Assembly: GCF_002952775.1 (NCBI RefSeq)
Contig: NZ_CP025066.1
Span: 744,001-808,000 of the forward strand
Reading direction: 5' to 3'
From: Halalkaliarchaeum desulfuricum
GTDB lineage: Archaea > Halobacteriota > Halobacteria > Halobacteriales > Haloferacaceae
Length of the DNA stretch: 64,000 bases
Of the stretch, positions 1 through 9,849 are shown one piece after another; the first letter of the stretch is position 1; every line of letters begins with the position of its first letter. The notes beneath the pieces are model-generated. The model was not told where the DNA came from and did not search any database. It saw only the letters and a list, made by a program, of their open reading frames with translations. Both the position numbers and the translations under genes were made by a program.

Positions 1-92
1 AGGAGGAGGACGCGGTGTACAAGTATGAAAACGACGACAGCGACGGTCCGCGACGGGAGATCGAAGAGATCGTGTTCCGCGACGGGGACTGA
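1..92 (+). CDS. 3' end of an unidentified protein (partial)
   Basis: An open frame enters from the left edge and stops with TGA at 90-92. About 29 acidic residues are visible, ending in EEIVFRDGD. Their composition fits haloarchaeal coding sequence. The frame runs towards top6A and stops about 22 nt before the top6A stop codon on the other strand, so the two genes are convergent. Too little is visible to name a family. Confidence 0.5.
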   Translation, partial: EEDAVYKYENDDSDGPRREIEEIVFRDGD

Positions 93-113
93 ACCCAGCC
101 GAACCGGTGGTGT

Positions 114-1208
114 TTATATAACTCCCATCTCGTCGAGCCGCTCTGGCAGATACGTGTCGGTCACGAAGTCGAGCCCGCGGGACGCGAGCGCCTGCTGTTC
201 GGCCTTCTTGTCGATGTCGAGCTGGAGCTGAATCTGTTCTTCCCAGAACTCCGTCTGGAACCGCGGGTCCTCCAGTTCGGACTCCAGGGCGTTGACGTCC
301 GAATCCGACAGCGGGTCGGTGGGGAGGTCGTACTCGACGATGTCCTCCGGTCGGATGCCGACGTAGTCCGCCTCCGGCGTCGCCAGGTACTCCGAGAGGT
401 GCGCCGACTTGATCGACCCATACGCGACCGAGCCGTAGATCCGGTAGGACCACGGGTCGCCGTCGGTGAACACCAGCGCCGGGATCCCCTGCTCGTCGTG
501 GAGCCGCTTTATGATGCGCCGGGTCGCCCGGGCGGGCTGGCCCTTCAGGTGGACGACCAGGCAGTTGTACTCCTCGTCGAAGCCGTTCTCGACCAGACGG
601 TCCCGCATCCCGCCGGTTTCGACGGCCAGCATGAAGTCGACGTCGTGATCCAGGAACTCGATCGTGTCGGGGTTGTTCGGGATCTGGTACCCTCCCTCGC
701 CGACATCCTTCTGACAGTGGATCTCCCGCTCCCCGCGGCGGGTCTGCTCGCGGAGCTCGAGGGGCCCCATCAGGGTCGCACCCGACTCCTCGGGCCGCAT
801 GTGGAAGTCCTCGCGTGTTACCCCCGAGACGATCTCGAGGTCCTCGACGAGCTGGTTCGACTCGTCCTGCCCGGAGAACTGCGCCTCCTCGTTGTCCCAC
901 GACTCCGAGAGGTAGTACAGTTCACGCAGGGTCGAGGAACGGTCCTCCTCGAGCTGGTTGGCGAGGAATTCGATGGTGTAGATGGCCTTCAGCAGCTTCC
1001 GGGCGCCGCGAACGGAGTTCGCAGAGCGCGTCGAGGTCCGGTCCCCGTACACCCACACGCCCTTCTCCTCGTCGTACTCGATGTTGCTCTTCGTCCGGGT
1101 GGGCAGCGTCATTTCGGGGATCTGCCCGCCGGCGAACTGGTCGTAAAACTCCGCGGCGAGGTCGATGAGTTCCTCGCGTGCGTCCGTGTTTGGGTCCTGT
1201 GTGCTCAT
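114..1208 (-). CDS. top6A: DNA topoisomerase VI subunit A (Spo11-like)
   Basis: Catalytic subunit of the type IIB topoisomerase that relaxes and decatenates DNA. It makes the transient double-strand break through a tyrosine-DNA link. The 364 residues are the usual family length. The winged-helix catalytic region shows [10 protein letters not shown] at about 95-104, with the second Tyr (99) the likely nucleophile by comparison with Spo11. The Toprim domain shows the acidic [19 protein letters not shown] stretch. It starts 16 nt after the top6B stop, so the two subunits are almost certainly one transcript, with B translated first. This copy carries no intein. Confidence 0.97.
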   Translation of the reverse strand: MSTQDPNTDAREELIDLAAEFYDQFAGGQIPEMTLPTRTKSNIEYDEEKGVWVYGDRTSTRSANSVRGARKLLKAIYTIEFLANQLEEDRSSTLRELYYLSESWDNEEAQFSGQDESNQLVEDLEIVSGVTREDFHMRPEESGATLMGPLELREQTRRGEREIHCQKDVGEGGYQIPNNPDTIEFLDHDVDFMLAVETGGMRDRLVENGFDEEYNCLVVHLKGQPARATRRIIKRLHDEQGIPALVFTDGDPWSYRIYGSVAYGSIKSAHLSEYLATPEADYVGIRPEDIVEYDLPTDPLSDSDVNALESELEDPRFQTEFWEEQIQLQLDIDKKAEQQALASRGLDFVTDTYLPERLDEMGVI

Positions 1209-1224
1209 GTGGATTCCTCCGTCG

Positions 1225-4200
1225 TTAGGCCTCGATCGTCAGTTTCTCGGCGTCGATCCCGTCGACGTTGATGTCGAAGGTCGCCTCCCCGTCGACATCG
1301 TAGCTGAGTCGGGCCTCCTCTCCGGCGGCGACCTCGACCGACCAGGTGAGGAAGTACTCCCCGTCGACCTCTACCGCCGACGCACCGTCGCCGATCGAGG
1401 AGGGCTCCCGGCTCACGATCTCGGTGATCTCGAGGTCCTCTCCCCGGTCGGAGTAGTTCTCGACGTGCAGCGTGACGCTGCCGTTCTCGACGGTCCGCTC
1501 GACGCTGACGTTGTTCATGATCCGCGCGAGCGCGCCGTCGATGTTGGGCGGTTCCCGGCCAGTCACCTCCGCGACCTTCTGTGCCATTTCAGGGAGGATC
1601 CGTCCGAGGACGTCCTGTTTTTCCCGCCGTTTTTGCATCGACCGCCGGCGGTTGAGATACGACTTCAGCTCCCGGGACGCCTCCCGGATCGCCAGTTCGA
1701 TCTCGTCTTCGATCTCGGGGACGTTCGCGATCGCGTCCTTCGACTCGCTCGTAAACGGGACGTTCGTCGACGCGACGTGCACCATGATCACCGCCGGTCC
1801 GTTGGGAACGCCGCTGCCGCCCGGCTGGTCGAGCCCGTAGTTTCGCCAGCCGATCCGTTTCACGACGTCGGTGGTCGCACACGCCCCGCGCTGGTAGACC
1901 AGTGGCACCCGGTTGGCGAACCGGAGCACGTCCGCGTTCCCCTCCGCCGGCAGGTCGCCGCCGTAGGCGATGCCAGCCTCGACGATGAACGGGTCTCCAC
2001 CGTGCACCTCGGCGTCGCGGGTCGCCGCCGCATAGAAGTCGGCGTCGAACTCCTTGCGAAGCCCCGCCTCGACGAGTTCGGCGGTGATCGGTGCCAGACA
2101 GTCCGTCGGTGGCGCGAGGATGTTCGTCTCCCGCATCCCCTCGAGCAGGTCTCGGACGGCGTTGCGATCGTCGGCCACCACGTTCACCTTCGGCGGATCG
2201 TCCGGGACGGTTACCATCGTCGACCACAGCTTCTCGGTGACGTTCTCGCGGGCGGTGTCGCCGACCGTAGCGCCGTCGTACTCGATCGTCGCCTCGGCCG
2301 CGTCGTCGACGTACTTCCGGAGCTCCTTGCGGGTGACACGGTGTCGATCGTTGCCCGACGCGAACTTCCGGGCGATCCGCCGGGAAAGCGCCTCCACGGT
2401 GGCGTCGTCCTTCCGCTTGCTCGTCGCCTCGTCAAGCAGGGCGTACAGGTCGGCTGTCAGCCGACTCCGGTCCGTCTCCTCGACCGTGGCGCCGTCCTTT
2501 CGGTTGCCGGCGCTTGCGTCCGCCCGGTCGGCCTCGTCGGCGTCCGGATCGTCGATCCCCTCCTCGACGATTTCGCCCCAGGCCGCATCGAGCGCCTTTT
2601 CTCGAACCGTTTCGCCGAACGTCTTCCCGGTCTCCTCCTCGATGGCGTCGGCCGCCTCCTCGATCAGTTCTCGAAGCTGGAAGTGCGTCACGCGGTCGCG
2701 GTCGGCCAGCGTCTCTGTGACCCGCGCGGCGAACGCGGCGGTCGCCTCCTTCCCCTTGTTGACGACCGCCGCCTCGAGGGCTCCCTCGACATCGGCGTCC
2801 TCGTGGGGCCGGGGCGGCGTCCAGGACATCTCCCGGCCGAAGTGGCGATCCCGGAACGCGGCCACGATGCTGTCTGTCGTCTTGCCGCCCACTCTAGTGA
2901 ACTCGGACTGGAGGAATCCCGACACGGAGTATGAGTCGGTCGCCTCCAGCATCTTGATGAGCGTCCCGAGCTCGACGCCGTGTGGGTGTGGACGGATCTC
3001 CTTTGTTTCGGCGGGCAGCTGATCGGTGGCGCGCTCGAACTTCAATGGCTCGTCGAGTTTGGGCTCACGGAGTTCGATTCGGGCGTGGGGGTTGACCACC
3101 GCAGTGTGTTTGATGTACTGGTGGAGCTGCGACCGGGCGCGCATGTTCGCCTCCATCTCGAGTTCGATTCGGGTCCCGTGAGGGCGGTCCCAGCTGGTCG
3201 GACGCGCCTCCTTGATCTCCGGCTCGTTGTCGTCGGTGTCGATGATCAACTCGACGTACTCGGCCTCCGAGGCTCCCTTGGGCCGGGAGGTGATCTTCGC
3301 GGGTTCGCCGGAGGTGAGCTGGGAGTACAGGACGGCCGCGGAGATTCCGATCCCCTGTTGACCGCGGCTGTTCTTGACGCTGACTGCACCCTCGTTGACC
3401 ACGACGAAGTTCTCGTCGTACCCCGTCGCACCCGGAACCGAGATGTCGTACACGTACTCCGGCGGCTCGGTCTCTGTTATCTCCCGTACCGGAAGGAGGT
3501 ACATGTCGGTGTCAGTAAGGCCCTGGAGGTTCTTGACGGCCTCCCATAGCTCCTCAAGTTGGGAGGTCGGTCGGTGCTCCTCATCCAGGAGCCCCATTTC
3601 GATCAGGTTGCTCACGTACCGGGGTTTCTCGACGTACTCCCCATCGAGAGCGCGTTCGATGAGCGACTGATATACCGCTGCGTGCTCGACGCTCGACCCG
3701 ACTCCTGCGCCGAGCAGCAGCCCCGGAATCGTGTCCGGTACCGTCTTGGCGGGAACGTGCCCGACCTGCACGGATTCGAGAAGGGACGTCGGGACCCGCT
3801 TGTATCCCTGTTCGCCGGCTTCTGTCGTTCTCTCGAACACGTCCGCCAGTTCGGCGTCTTCTCCGTACACCTTGGTTCGATATCGGGTTGCCAACTCGTC
3901 CGTGTACCCGGACGTTCCGTTCTGCGTTTCCGTGCTCGCGAGTATCCCTTGCATGTTCCACAGGACAGAGAGCTGGCGTGCAAGCGTCTCACTCGTGGTC
4001 GTGTGGGAAAGTTCGTTCGAGGGGTGACTGTCGGAGCCGTCGCCCTGATAGAGCGCTGCAATAAACCGTCGCTGTAGCGAGGGGGACACTCGGAAGATGA
4101 ACTCGGGAATGTGTTTGTTCTTCGCCGAGTCGCCACAGACCGATTCGAGGAAGAGGGCAAGTGGGGACCCGAACGCCTTGACTCGCGTTGAGTTCCGCTC

Positions 4201-6981
4201 GCGTTCGACAGTTGTCGTGGACCCTCCGACCGTTGCGACGGCCCGTTCGGTTGCCTCGATTAGTTCGGATTCGTGTGTACCGAAGGTGAATCCGACCTGC
4301 CGGTCCCCGGCGTGTCCCTCAGAAATGTAGTAGGCGAGCAACTCGACGAACGGCTCGTCGATGGGAACGGTGACGGGAATTCTCGTCTCCTCGCCGCCGA
4401 CCTTGTACGTTCGCAGTTCGCAGTCGGCAGCTTTCTGTTCCCACCCGAGATCCAGTACCGTCTCTACCGGTAGGTACCCCTTCTCGAGATAGTTGTTTTT
4501 CAGACTATCCCGGAGGATCTCGACTCCGTCGTAGCGATAGTAGTACCTCTTCCTCGAGCTATCGTCCTTCGGCTTTTTCCGGATTTTCTCATCCGTTTCG
4601 AGCTCGGCGAGTTCCTCCCTGTCGAATCCGTAGACGTAGAGCCGTCGCCCCTCCAGTTTCTCGCGATCGATGTGTTCGAGCAGGTTGACCTCCTCCACCG
4701 TTTCGTCGAATCCGGGGAGTTTGCGGGGCGTAAGCAGCGCGTCGCCGGGCTCCAAGTCGCCGGCGTCGACCTCAGTCGTCTCACCCTCTTTCGTGACGCT
4801 GAACAGACTGTGGTTCCCGGTTACCTCGACGGTGCGTCCCTTCTCGAGCGTAATCTCGTAGGTCGGCTCGTCGGTCTCGTGGCGGATCGCGTGGGTCACC
4901 GGTTGCCACGTCAGCTCGTGGGTTTCCCGGTCGAAGGAGGGTACCTCGATGTCGTCGGGAACCGGCGCCGTCCCTTCACCCTCCGGCTGCAGATAGGCGT
5001 CACACAGCACGCCGATCGAGACGAACTCCACGTCCCCGTTGCGCCGGATCAAGATCTTCTGATCAGGTGTCAGCGACTGCTCACGCTTGTGGAACCTGGA
5101 GCCGTACAGGAGTTTTCCGAACACCTTCGGCACCTCCTCTTTCGTGATACCGGGGCCGTTGTCTTCGATCACGAGCCGGTAGTAGTCGCCCGCTTCCTCG
5201 ATTTCGACGTAGATGTCGGGGAGGATTCCCGCCTCCTCGGTGGCGTCGAGCGAGTTGTGACACGCCAGCGGCGACGTCCCGGCCATGAAGTTCTCGTCGC
5301 CAGGAACCGAGACGTCGTACACCCACTCGCCGTCGTAGTCGATCCGCTCGATCCGGGTGACCGGCAGAGCGGTCAGGTCGCTGGCTGCGATCTCTTTTCC
5401 CTCGCTTCGGAACTCGACCCGTCCCCCGTCAGCCAGCGCCAGCGCGTGGCTGGTATCGACTCGGGTCTGTCGACCGTCGAGATTGTACGCCAGTTTCGCG
5501 TCGTCGACGGTGTCGAGGATCTCGTCCGCCGGGAGTTTCCGCTTCGATATCGACGACTGGTTCGTGCGTACGTATAGCAGATGTGATTCGCCGAACTCGG
5601 TTTCGGACCCTTCGAGTTGCCGTGTTTCGCCTTCCTGTAACTCCCGCGTGACGTCGTACCCGATCGAGGAACAGAGGTAGCTAAAACCGGAGGCGAGTTC
5701 GTCGGAGGCGGTCGCAAACGTGATCCGATCGGGAGCGACGTCGGAGATACCCTCGCCCGAACGGAGCGTACGGATCAACGCCGACGTCGGATATCCATCA
5801 CCGGAGCCGTAGCCCAACACGAACCGCTCCCGAATCTCGTGGGGGAAATCGAAGACGAACCGCGGGATCCGTTTGTTTCGGGCACCATCTCCGACGTCGA
5901 AGACGTCCGACAGCAGCAGCCCGACCATCTTCGAGGAGATCGTCACGTTCCGGGCAGTCTCGTGAGCGTCGGCGACGGTCGGGGAAACCCCGAACACGGA
6001 TTCGACGAGTGAACTCGCGTATTCGATCAGTTCGGTTTCGTGGGCACCGAGCGACAAGTAGACCTTTTCGTGGCCCGAGTCACTTCCCGTAGTACATCCC
6101 TCGGCGGTGTACAGTCCGAGGAACTCACCGAGTTCCGCAGTTACGGGAAGAACAGCCGGGACGTGATGCTTGCCGAACCGGTAGCCGATCTCACAGTCCT
6201 CGTACTCTTCGATGTCGAGATCCAGTTCTCGAACGATGTGGAAGGGGAGCCGATCACACTTCCGGAAATCGCTCATCCGATACTGTGCGACTGCCTGCTC
6301 TCTGATCTCGTTTTCGTACTGATCGAGGAGGTGATCGACGCCGTAGAGTCCGATCGGCTCCGTCTTTTCGTCCGGAAGCGAGCAGAGCTCCGACACCACG
6401 TCGATCCGTTCCCGGGAGTTTGTCCCCCACTCGGTATCGGGCAGCACAACGTAATCCCCCTCCTCGATACTGCTCGTTTCGACGGAGATGATCTCCCCGT
6501 CACGGAGGACGAACACGCTGTGGTAATCCGTGAGTTCGACTTCCCGGCCGCCTTCGACGGTGAGACGATAGATGTCGCTGTTGACCCGATGTCTGAAGAC
6601 GGAGCTTATCCGTCGGAAGTCCAGATCGTATCCGTCGTCGAACGACAGCGCGTCCATGTCGTCGACGCGGAGCTTCTCCAGGTCGCCGCCACGTTTTCGC
6701 TGGACTGCTGCTTCGTTCGATTCGATCAGCTGGTCGATCGTCCGCCCGATCGGTTCGTGTTTCGTCTCCCCGTTCGAGCGATAGACGAACGGGGTCGACC
6801 AGGTGAGCGAGTTGTCCACCCCTTCCTTTACCGCTGTAACAAGTCCCCGGGCACCTGAATCGAACCCGAGCATGTGCTTGTTCTTCTCGAAGAACTCGGC
6901 GATGGAGATCTGCCGCTGCCCCTCGGCCAGCTCCTCGGCAATCCCGGGGTCCTCGCCGAGCGACGACTGGAAGGACGTCAT
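1225..6981 (-). CDS. top6B: DNA topoisomerase VI subunit B with two inteins
   Basis: ATPase/transducer subunit of topoisomerase VI. The precursor is 1918 residues. Removing two inteins (519 and 569 aa) leaves an 830-aa product of normal size. The GHKL N-box EGVDN/SLDA is split by intein 1, and the ATP-lid [10 protein letters not shown] motif directly follows intein 2. The remaining C-terminal part matches the transducer and a haloarchaeal tail. The ATG at 6981 was chosen because [18 protein letters not shown] begins the conserved N-terminus; a longer open frame runs to 7098 but its extra residues look like non-coding sequence and reach into the next gene's stop. Top6A follows after 16 nt. Function depends on both inteins splicing. 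Confidence 0.96.
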   Translation of the reverse strand: MTSFQSSLGEDPGIAEELAEGQRQISIAEFFEKNKHMLGFDSGARGLVTAVKEGVDNSLTWSTPFVYRSNGETKHEPIGRTIDQLIESNEAAVQRKRGGDLEKLRVDDMDALSFDDGYDLDFRRISSVFRHRVNSDIYRLTVEGGREVELTDYHSVFVLRDGEIISVETSSIEEGDYVVLPDTEWGTNSRERIDVVSELCSLPDEKTEPIGLYGVDHLLDQYENEIREQAVAQYRMSDFRKCDRLPFHIVRELDLDIEEYEDCEIGYRFGKHHVPAVLPVTAELGEFLGLYTAEGCTTGSDSGHEKVYLSLGAHETELIEYASSLVESVFGVSPTVADAHETARNVTISSKMVGLLLSDVFDVGDGARNKRIPRFVFDFPHEIRERFVLGYGSGDGYPTSALIRTLRSGEGISDVAPDRITFATASDELASGFSYLCSSIGYDVTRELQEGETRQLEGSETEFGESHLLYVRTNQSSISKRKLPADEILDTVDDAKLAYNLDGRQTRVDTSHALALADGGRVEFRSEGKEIAASDLTALPVTRIERIDYDGEWVYDVSVPGDENFMAGTSPLACHNSLDATEEAGILPDIYVEIEEAGDYYRLVIEDNGPGITKEEVPKVFGKLLYGSRFHKREQSLTPDQKILIRRNGDVEFVSIGVLCDAYLQPEGEGTAPVPDDIEVPSFDRETHELTWQPVTHAIRHETDEPTYEITLEKGRTVEVTGNHSLFSVTKEGETTEVDAGDLEPGDALLTPRKLPGFDETVEEVNLLEHIDREKLEGRRLYVYGFDREELAELETDEKIRKKPKDDSSRKRYYYRYDGVEILRDSLKNNYLEKGYLPVETVLDLGWEQKAADCELRTYKVGGEETRIPVTVPIDEPFVELLAYYISEGHAGDRQVGFTFGTHESELIEATERAVATVGGSTTTVERERNSTRVKAFGSPLALFLESVCGDSAKNKHIPEFIFRVSPSLQRRFIAALYQGDGSDSHPSNELSHTTTSETLARQLSVLWNMQGILASTETQNGTSGYTDELATRYRTKVYGEDAELADVFERTTEAGEQGYKRVPTSLLESVQVGHVPAKTVPDTIPGLLLGAGVGSSVEHAAVYQSLIERALDGEYVEKPRYVSNLIEMGLLDEEHRPTSQLEELWEAVKNLQGLTDTDMYLLPVREITETEPPEYVYDISVPGATGYDENFVVVNEGAVSVKNSRGQQGIGISAAVLYSQLTSGEPAKITSRPKGASEAEYVELIIDTDDNEPEIKEARPTSWDRPHGTRIELEMEANMRARSQLHQYIKHTAVVNPHARIELREPKLDEPLKFERATDQLPAETKEIRPHPHGVELGTLIKMLEATDSYSVSGFLQSEFTRVGGKTTDSIVAAFRDRHFGREMSWTPPRPHEDADVEGALEAAVVNKGKEATAAFAARVTETLADRDRVTHFQLRELIEEAADAIEEETGKTFGETVREKALDAAWGEIVEEGIDDPDADEADRADASAGNRKDGATVEETDRSRLTADLYALLDEATSKRKDDATVEALSRRIARKFASGNDRHRVTRKELRKYVDDAAEATIEYDGATVGDTARENVTEKLWSTMVTVPDDPPKVNVVADDRNAVRDLLEGMRETNILAPPTDCLAPITAELVEAGLRKEFDADFYAAATRDAEVHGGDPFIVEAGIAYGGDLPAEGNADVLRFANRVPLVYQRGACATTDVVKRIGWRNYGLDQPGGSGVPNGPAVIMVHVASTNVPFTSESKDAIANVPEIEDEIELAIREASRELKSYLNRRRSMQKRREKQDVLGRILPEMAQKVAEVTGREPPNIDGALARIMNNVSVERTVENGSVTLHVENYSDRGEDLEITEIVSREPSSIGDGASAVEVDGEYFLTWSVEVAAGEEARLSYDVDGEATFDINVDGIDAEKLTIEA
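3370..5076 (-). mobile_element. Top6B intein 2 (569 aa, LAGLIDADG homing endonuclease)
   Basis: Second in-frame insertion, between HKREQ and [10 protein letters not shown] just before the ATP-lid glycine motif. It starts [10 protein letters not shown] (Ser1) and ends GAVSVKN, followed by Ser+1. Block B is EVTGNHSLF (His about intein residue 89). The dodecapeptides are LLAYYISEG (about 245-253) and [10 protein letters not shown] (about 338-347). Block F is [17 protein letters not shown]. The penultimate residue is Lys instead of the usual His, a change known from some naturally splicing inteins. It lies only 59 codons after intein 1 and is not closely similar to it, so this looks like two separate acquisitions and not a duplication. 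Confidence 0.94.
5254..6810 (-). mobile_element. Top6B intein 1 (519 aa, LAGLIDADG homing endonuclease)
   Basis: In-frame insertion between Asn57 and Ser of the GHKL N-box, read as VDN/SLTWST at the start and [12 protein letters not shown] at the end. Intein residue 1 is Ser, the last two are His-Asn and the +1 extein residue is Ser, which fits protein splicing. Block B is TDYHSVF (His about intein residue 98). The two dodecapeptide motifs are [12 protein letters not shown] (about 227-238) and [11 protein letters not shown] (about 329-339). Block F/G is [12 protein letters not shown]...ACHN. The codons AAC TCG CTC occur at both junctions. All blocks look intact, so both splicing and endonuclease activity are plausible; activity is inferred. 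Confidence 0.95.
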
Positions 6982-7094
6982 TCGTGTGCCCGCCTGTTCC
7001 CCGCCGGCACGTAAAACCTCTCCGCCATCTCGGTGAAAGTGAACGGAACCGTCGGACGGCTGCCGGCCGATCCACCACGATCGTGCTGTCGACG

Positions 7095-7736
7095 TCACAA
7101 TACGACCACTGTGTCGACGACGACGATCACCGCGAAGCCGACGAGGAACGCGGCGGTCGCGGCGTCGGCATAGCCGTGGCCGTGGCTCGACGGCACCATC
7201 TCCCGGAAGACCACCGCGAGCATCGCGCCGGCGGCGACCCCGGCAGCGAAGGCGAACCCGTCCGGGACGTTCTGGATCGCGATCACGATCGCGAGCACCA
7301 GGGCGACCTCCTCGAGCCCGGAGGCGTAGCCGACACCGATCGCCAGTCCCTCCGGGGCGTTGTGCATCGTGATCGCCGCGCCGACGAGCATCGCCCGCCG
7401 GATCGTCGGCGTCAATGACGCCTCCTCGTCGACACCGCCCTCGCCGACGAGCCCGCGGTACTGCGCGTGAAAGTGGGGGATCAATCGGTTGGCGACCAGC
7501 AGAAACCCTCCCCCGGCGAACACCCCGGCGACGACGACCGCCAGTGATCCCTCCTCCATGCCGGGGAGAATGAGACCGAAGACGCTGGCGGCGACCATGA
7601 CTCCGGCGGCGAGCCCCAGCGCGGCGTCGTAGGTCCGATGGCTGACGTCAGTCCGAAAGAAGACCGGAAGGGCCCCCACCCCCGTCGCCGCGCCGGCGAC
7701 GAACGTCACGACGACCACCGTTGTGAGATCCGTCAT
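7095..7736 (-). CDS. ZIP-family divalent metal transporter, apparently lacking one membrane segment
   Basis: Membrane protein of 213 residues resembling ZupT/ZIP transporters that import Zn, Fe or Mn. The two metal-binding helix signatures are visible: HNAPEG (125-130) and QNVPDG (155-160). In the family, QNxPEG is followed by another helix of about 45-50 residues before the AGAMLxVVxxELIP helix. Here FAFA runs straight into [18 protein letters not shown], so about one helix seems deleted in frame. The family usually has about 250-280 residues. It is divergent from the HD gene, with a TATA-like box between them. It may be a non-functional or re-folded variant. Confidence 0.85.
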   Translation of the reverse strand: MTDLTTVVVVTFVAGAATGVGALPVFFRTDVSHRTYDAALGLAAGVMVAASVFGLILPGMEEGSLAVVVAGVFAGGGFLLVANRLIPHFHAQYRGLVGEGGVDEEASLTPTIRRAMLVGAAITMHNAPEGLAIGVGYASGLEEVALVLAIVIAIQNVPDGFAFAAGVAAGAMLAVVFREMVPSSHGHGYADAATAAFLVGFAVIVVVDTVVVL

Positions 7737-7763
7737 TCGAGTCAGTTGCGGGTTTCGTTTTCA

Positions 7764-7777
7764 ATCATATAAAAGGC
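7764..7777 (+). promoter_or_regulatory. TATA-like box in the zip / HD intergenic region
   Basis: The stretch tcatataaaaggca is the only strongly AT-rich hexamer between the divergent zip and HD genes. On the plus strand it lies about 40 nt before the HD start at 7814. Assignment is by position and composition only. Confidence 0.45.
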
Positions 7778-7813
7778 AACAGCGTTTTCTCCCGGGGCTT
7801 CCTCGCAGACGAC

Positions 7814-8731
7814 ATGACCGAAAACGTCGACTCCGACGGCGTCGACACCGAGGCTGTGGACTCCAGCGGCGGTGACACCGAGGACGACACCGAGGCCGTC
7901 ACGCCCGACGAGATGGATCTCCCGCCGGAGTCCGGCGAGGGTGGCGGCGGCCGAGAGTACAATCCCGAAGCGGAACACGACTTCCCGGACGAAAAGCTCA
8001 ATCGTGTCCTGAAGGCGGTCGAGTCGGATCCGGAGATCCGAACGTACCTCCGGGCACAGAACATCAATCCGGTCGACCGGATGGGGTACAACGACCACGG
8101 GAAAAAGCACGTCGAGATCGTCCGCAACCGGGCGCTCAGGCTGTACGACCTGCTCAAACGTGGCGACGTGGAGTTCAACGGCGCCCGCGATCAGGGGCTC
8201 GAGGAGGCCGACGAGGCGGTGATCATCGCGCTGGCGGCGACACTGCACGACATCGGCCACGTGGTCCACCGGGACGAACACGTGTACTACTCGATTCCGC
8301 TCGCAGCCGACGTCCTCGATCGACTGTTGCCGGATTTTTACGGGCCCGAGGAGGCAGTCAAAGTGAAATCGGAGACGCTGCACGCGATCCTCTGTCACCA
8401 CACTGCAGAAGAACCACTCACCCGGGAAGCCGGGATCATTCGGGTGGCGGATGGCCTCGACATGGAGCGCGGTCGCTCTCGGGCGCCCTACGAACAGGGT
8501 GGTCGCGGGATCAACACGCTCTCCTCGCAGGCCATCCAGTCGGTTCGGCTGGAAGAGGGCGAAACGACGCCCGTGTACGTCGAGATCGAAATGACGAACG
8601 CGGCGGGGGTCTATCAGGTCGACAATCTCCTGAAAGCGAAGCTGCAGGGCTCACTTCTGGAGGACCTCGTCCGTATCATCGCGATAAACACCAAGCGAGA
8701 GGACCGACTCGTCGAGCGGATCGAACTGTAG
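7814..8731 (+). CDS. HD-superfamily metal-dependent phosphohydrolase
   Basis: Predicted soluble phosphohydrolase of 305 residues; the substrate cannot be told from sequence. The first 55 residues are an Asp/Glu/Gly-rich low-complexity tail typical of haloarchaea. The HD core is complete: His95 (YNDHGKKH), His145-Asp146 (LHDIGH) and Asp213 (RVADGLDM), with a further CHHT at about 194-197. This is the conserved archaeal single-HD type and not the RelA/SpoT type. It is divergent from the ZIP gene and followed 61 nt later by the EamA transporter on the same strand. Confidence 0.88.
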   Translation: MTENVDSDGVDTEAVDSSGGDTEDDTEAVTPDEMDLPPESGEGGGGREYNPEAEHDFPDEKLNRVLKAVESDPEIRTYLRAQNINPVDRMGYNDHGKKHVEIVRNRALRLYDLLKRGDVEFNGARDQGLEEADEAVIIALAATLHDIGHVVHRDEHVYYSIPLAADVLDRLLPDFYGPEEAVKVKSETLHAILCHHTAEEPLTREAGIIRVADGLDMERGRSRAPYEQGGRGINTLSSQAIQSVRLEEGETTPVYVEIEMTNAAGVYQVDNLLKAKLQGSLLEDLVRIIAINTKREDRLVERIEL

Positions 8732-8792
8732 CCTCCGCCACGTGTTTCGAATGCGGTCCGGGCGTCCGCAAACGTTCGGTTTACGGTGATCG

Positions 8793-9695
8793 ATGGCGAA
8801 CTCCGGGACAGTGAAGCGACATACCTTCGGCGTTCTGCTGATAATCGTTGCCTCTGCGGGGTTCGGTACGCTCGCCATCTTCGGCAAGTTCGCGGAAGCG
8901 GCGGGACTCAACACGACGACGCTTCTGGCCTTTCGGTTCACGATCGCTGCAGGCCTGCTGTGGATCGGCCTGGCAGTTCTCGGTCGAGCGCGTCGGCTCC
9001 CTCCAGGTCAGTTGAAGGTCGCGTTCGCGCTGGGAGTGCTGTACGCCTCCTTTTCGGCGCTGTTCTTCTGGGCTCTCCTGTACATCCCGGCCGGCGTCGC
9101 GGCGATCGCCTTCTACACGTATCCGGCGTACGTGTACGCCATCTCGGTGAGCTTTTTGAACGAACAGCTCACCCGGCTGAAACTGATCGCGCTCGTCGTT
9201 GCAGTGGTCGGGGTCGCGCTGATCGTCGGCGGCGACACCGTCTCTATCGACCCGTTCGGGATCTCGCTGATACTGCTCGCCGCGCTGGGATACGCCCTCT
9301 ACATCGCGGGAAGCCGCGCGGCGCTCGGGTCGATCGCCCCGGACCTCCTCGCGGGGGTCGTGCTGATCGCCACGTCGATCTCGTTTGCAGGGTTCGGGCT
9401 CGTTTCGGGTCGACTGTTCGTCCCCGTGGGCGGCCAGCAGTGGGGAATCATCCTCGGGATCGCGGTGGTCGGCACTGCCCTCCCGATCTTCCTGTACGTG
9501 ACCGGTCTCGAACACATCGAGGCCAGCCAGGCGAGCATCCTCGGCACCGCAGAACCGCTCGTGACTGTGATTCTCGGTGTAGCACTACTAGACGAAGTGG
9601 TCACGCCAGCAGTCGCCGTGGGCGGGGCACTGGTGCTGCTCGGGGTCGCGTTGATCCAGACGGACGCAGCAGGCGAGGTTCGCACCCCTCAATGA
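8793..9695 (+). CDS. EamA/DMT-family transporter
   Basis: Integral membrane protein of 300 residues with about ten hydrophobic segments in two repeated halves, as in the drug/metabolite transporter superfamily. The first half has GFGTLAIFGKFAEAAGL and the second LAALGYALYIAGSR; the second EamA repeat ends ILGTAEPLVTVILGVALLDE. Family members export amino acids, metabolites or toxic compounds, and the substrate is not predictable. It starts at ATG 8793, shortly after the HD stop. It may be co-transcribed with that gene, though no shared function is evident. Confidence 0.9.
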   Translation: MANSGTVKRHTFGVLLIIVASAGFGTLAIFGKFAEAAGLNTTTLLAFRFTIAAGLLWIGLAVLGRARRLPPGQLKVAFALGVLYASFSALFFWALLYIPAGVAAIAFYTYPAYVYAISVSFLNEQLTRLKLIALVVAVVGVALIVGGDTVSIDPFGISLILLAALGYALYIAGSRAALGSIAPDLLAGVVLIATSISFAGFGLVSGRLFVPVGGQQWGIILGIAVVGTALPIFLYVTGLEHIEASQASILGTAEPLVTVILGVALLDEVVTPAVAVGGALVLLGVALIQTDAAGEVRTPQ

Positions 9696-9849
9696 CAGAG
9701 CGGCGCGAGTCCATCACGAAAGACCACCAATAATTCACTCGTTTTCGGCGTTTTGAAGGGCTCACGCCCCCGTTTTCTTTCCTGGAAGCTTGGAACCGAC
9801 CGACCGGTTGAAGGGCTTCCTCCCCCATACGCCTGTGAGGGCTATTACC

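Noticed and set aside
1165-2934. 589-codon plus-strand open frame opposite top6B
   Set aside because: It is the GC-rich antisense shadow of top6B, rich in Arg/Val/Leu/Asp and without any recognisable domain.
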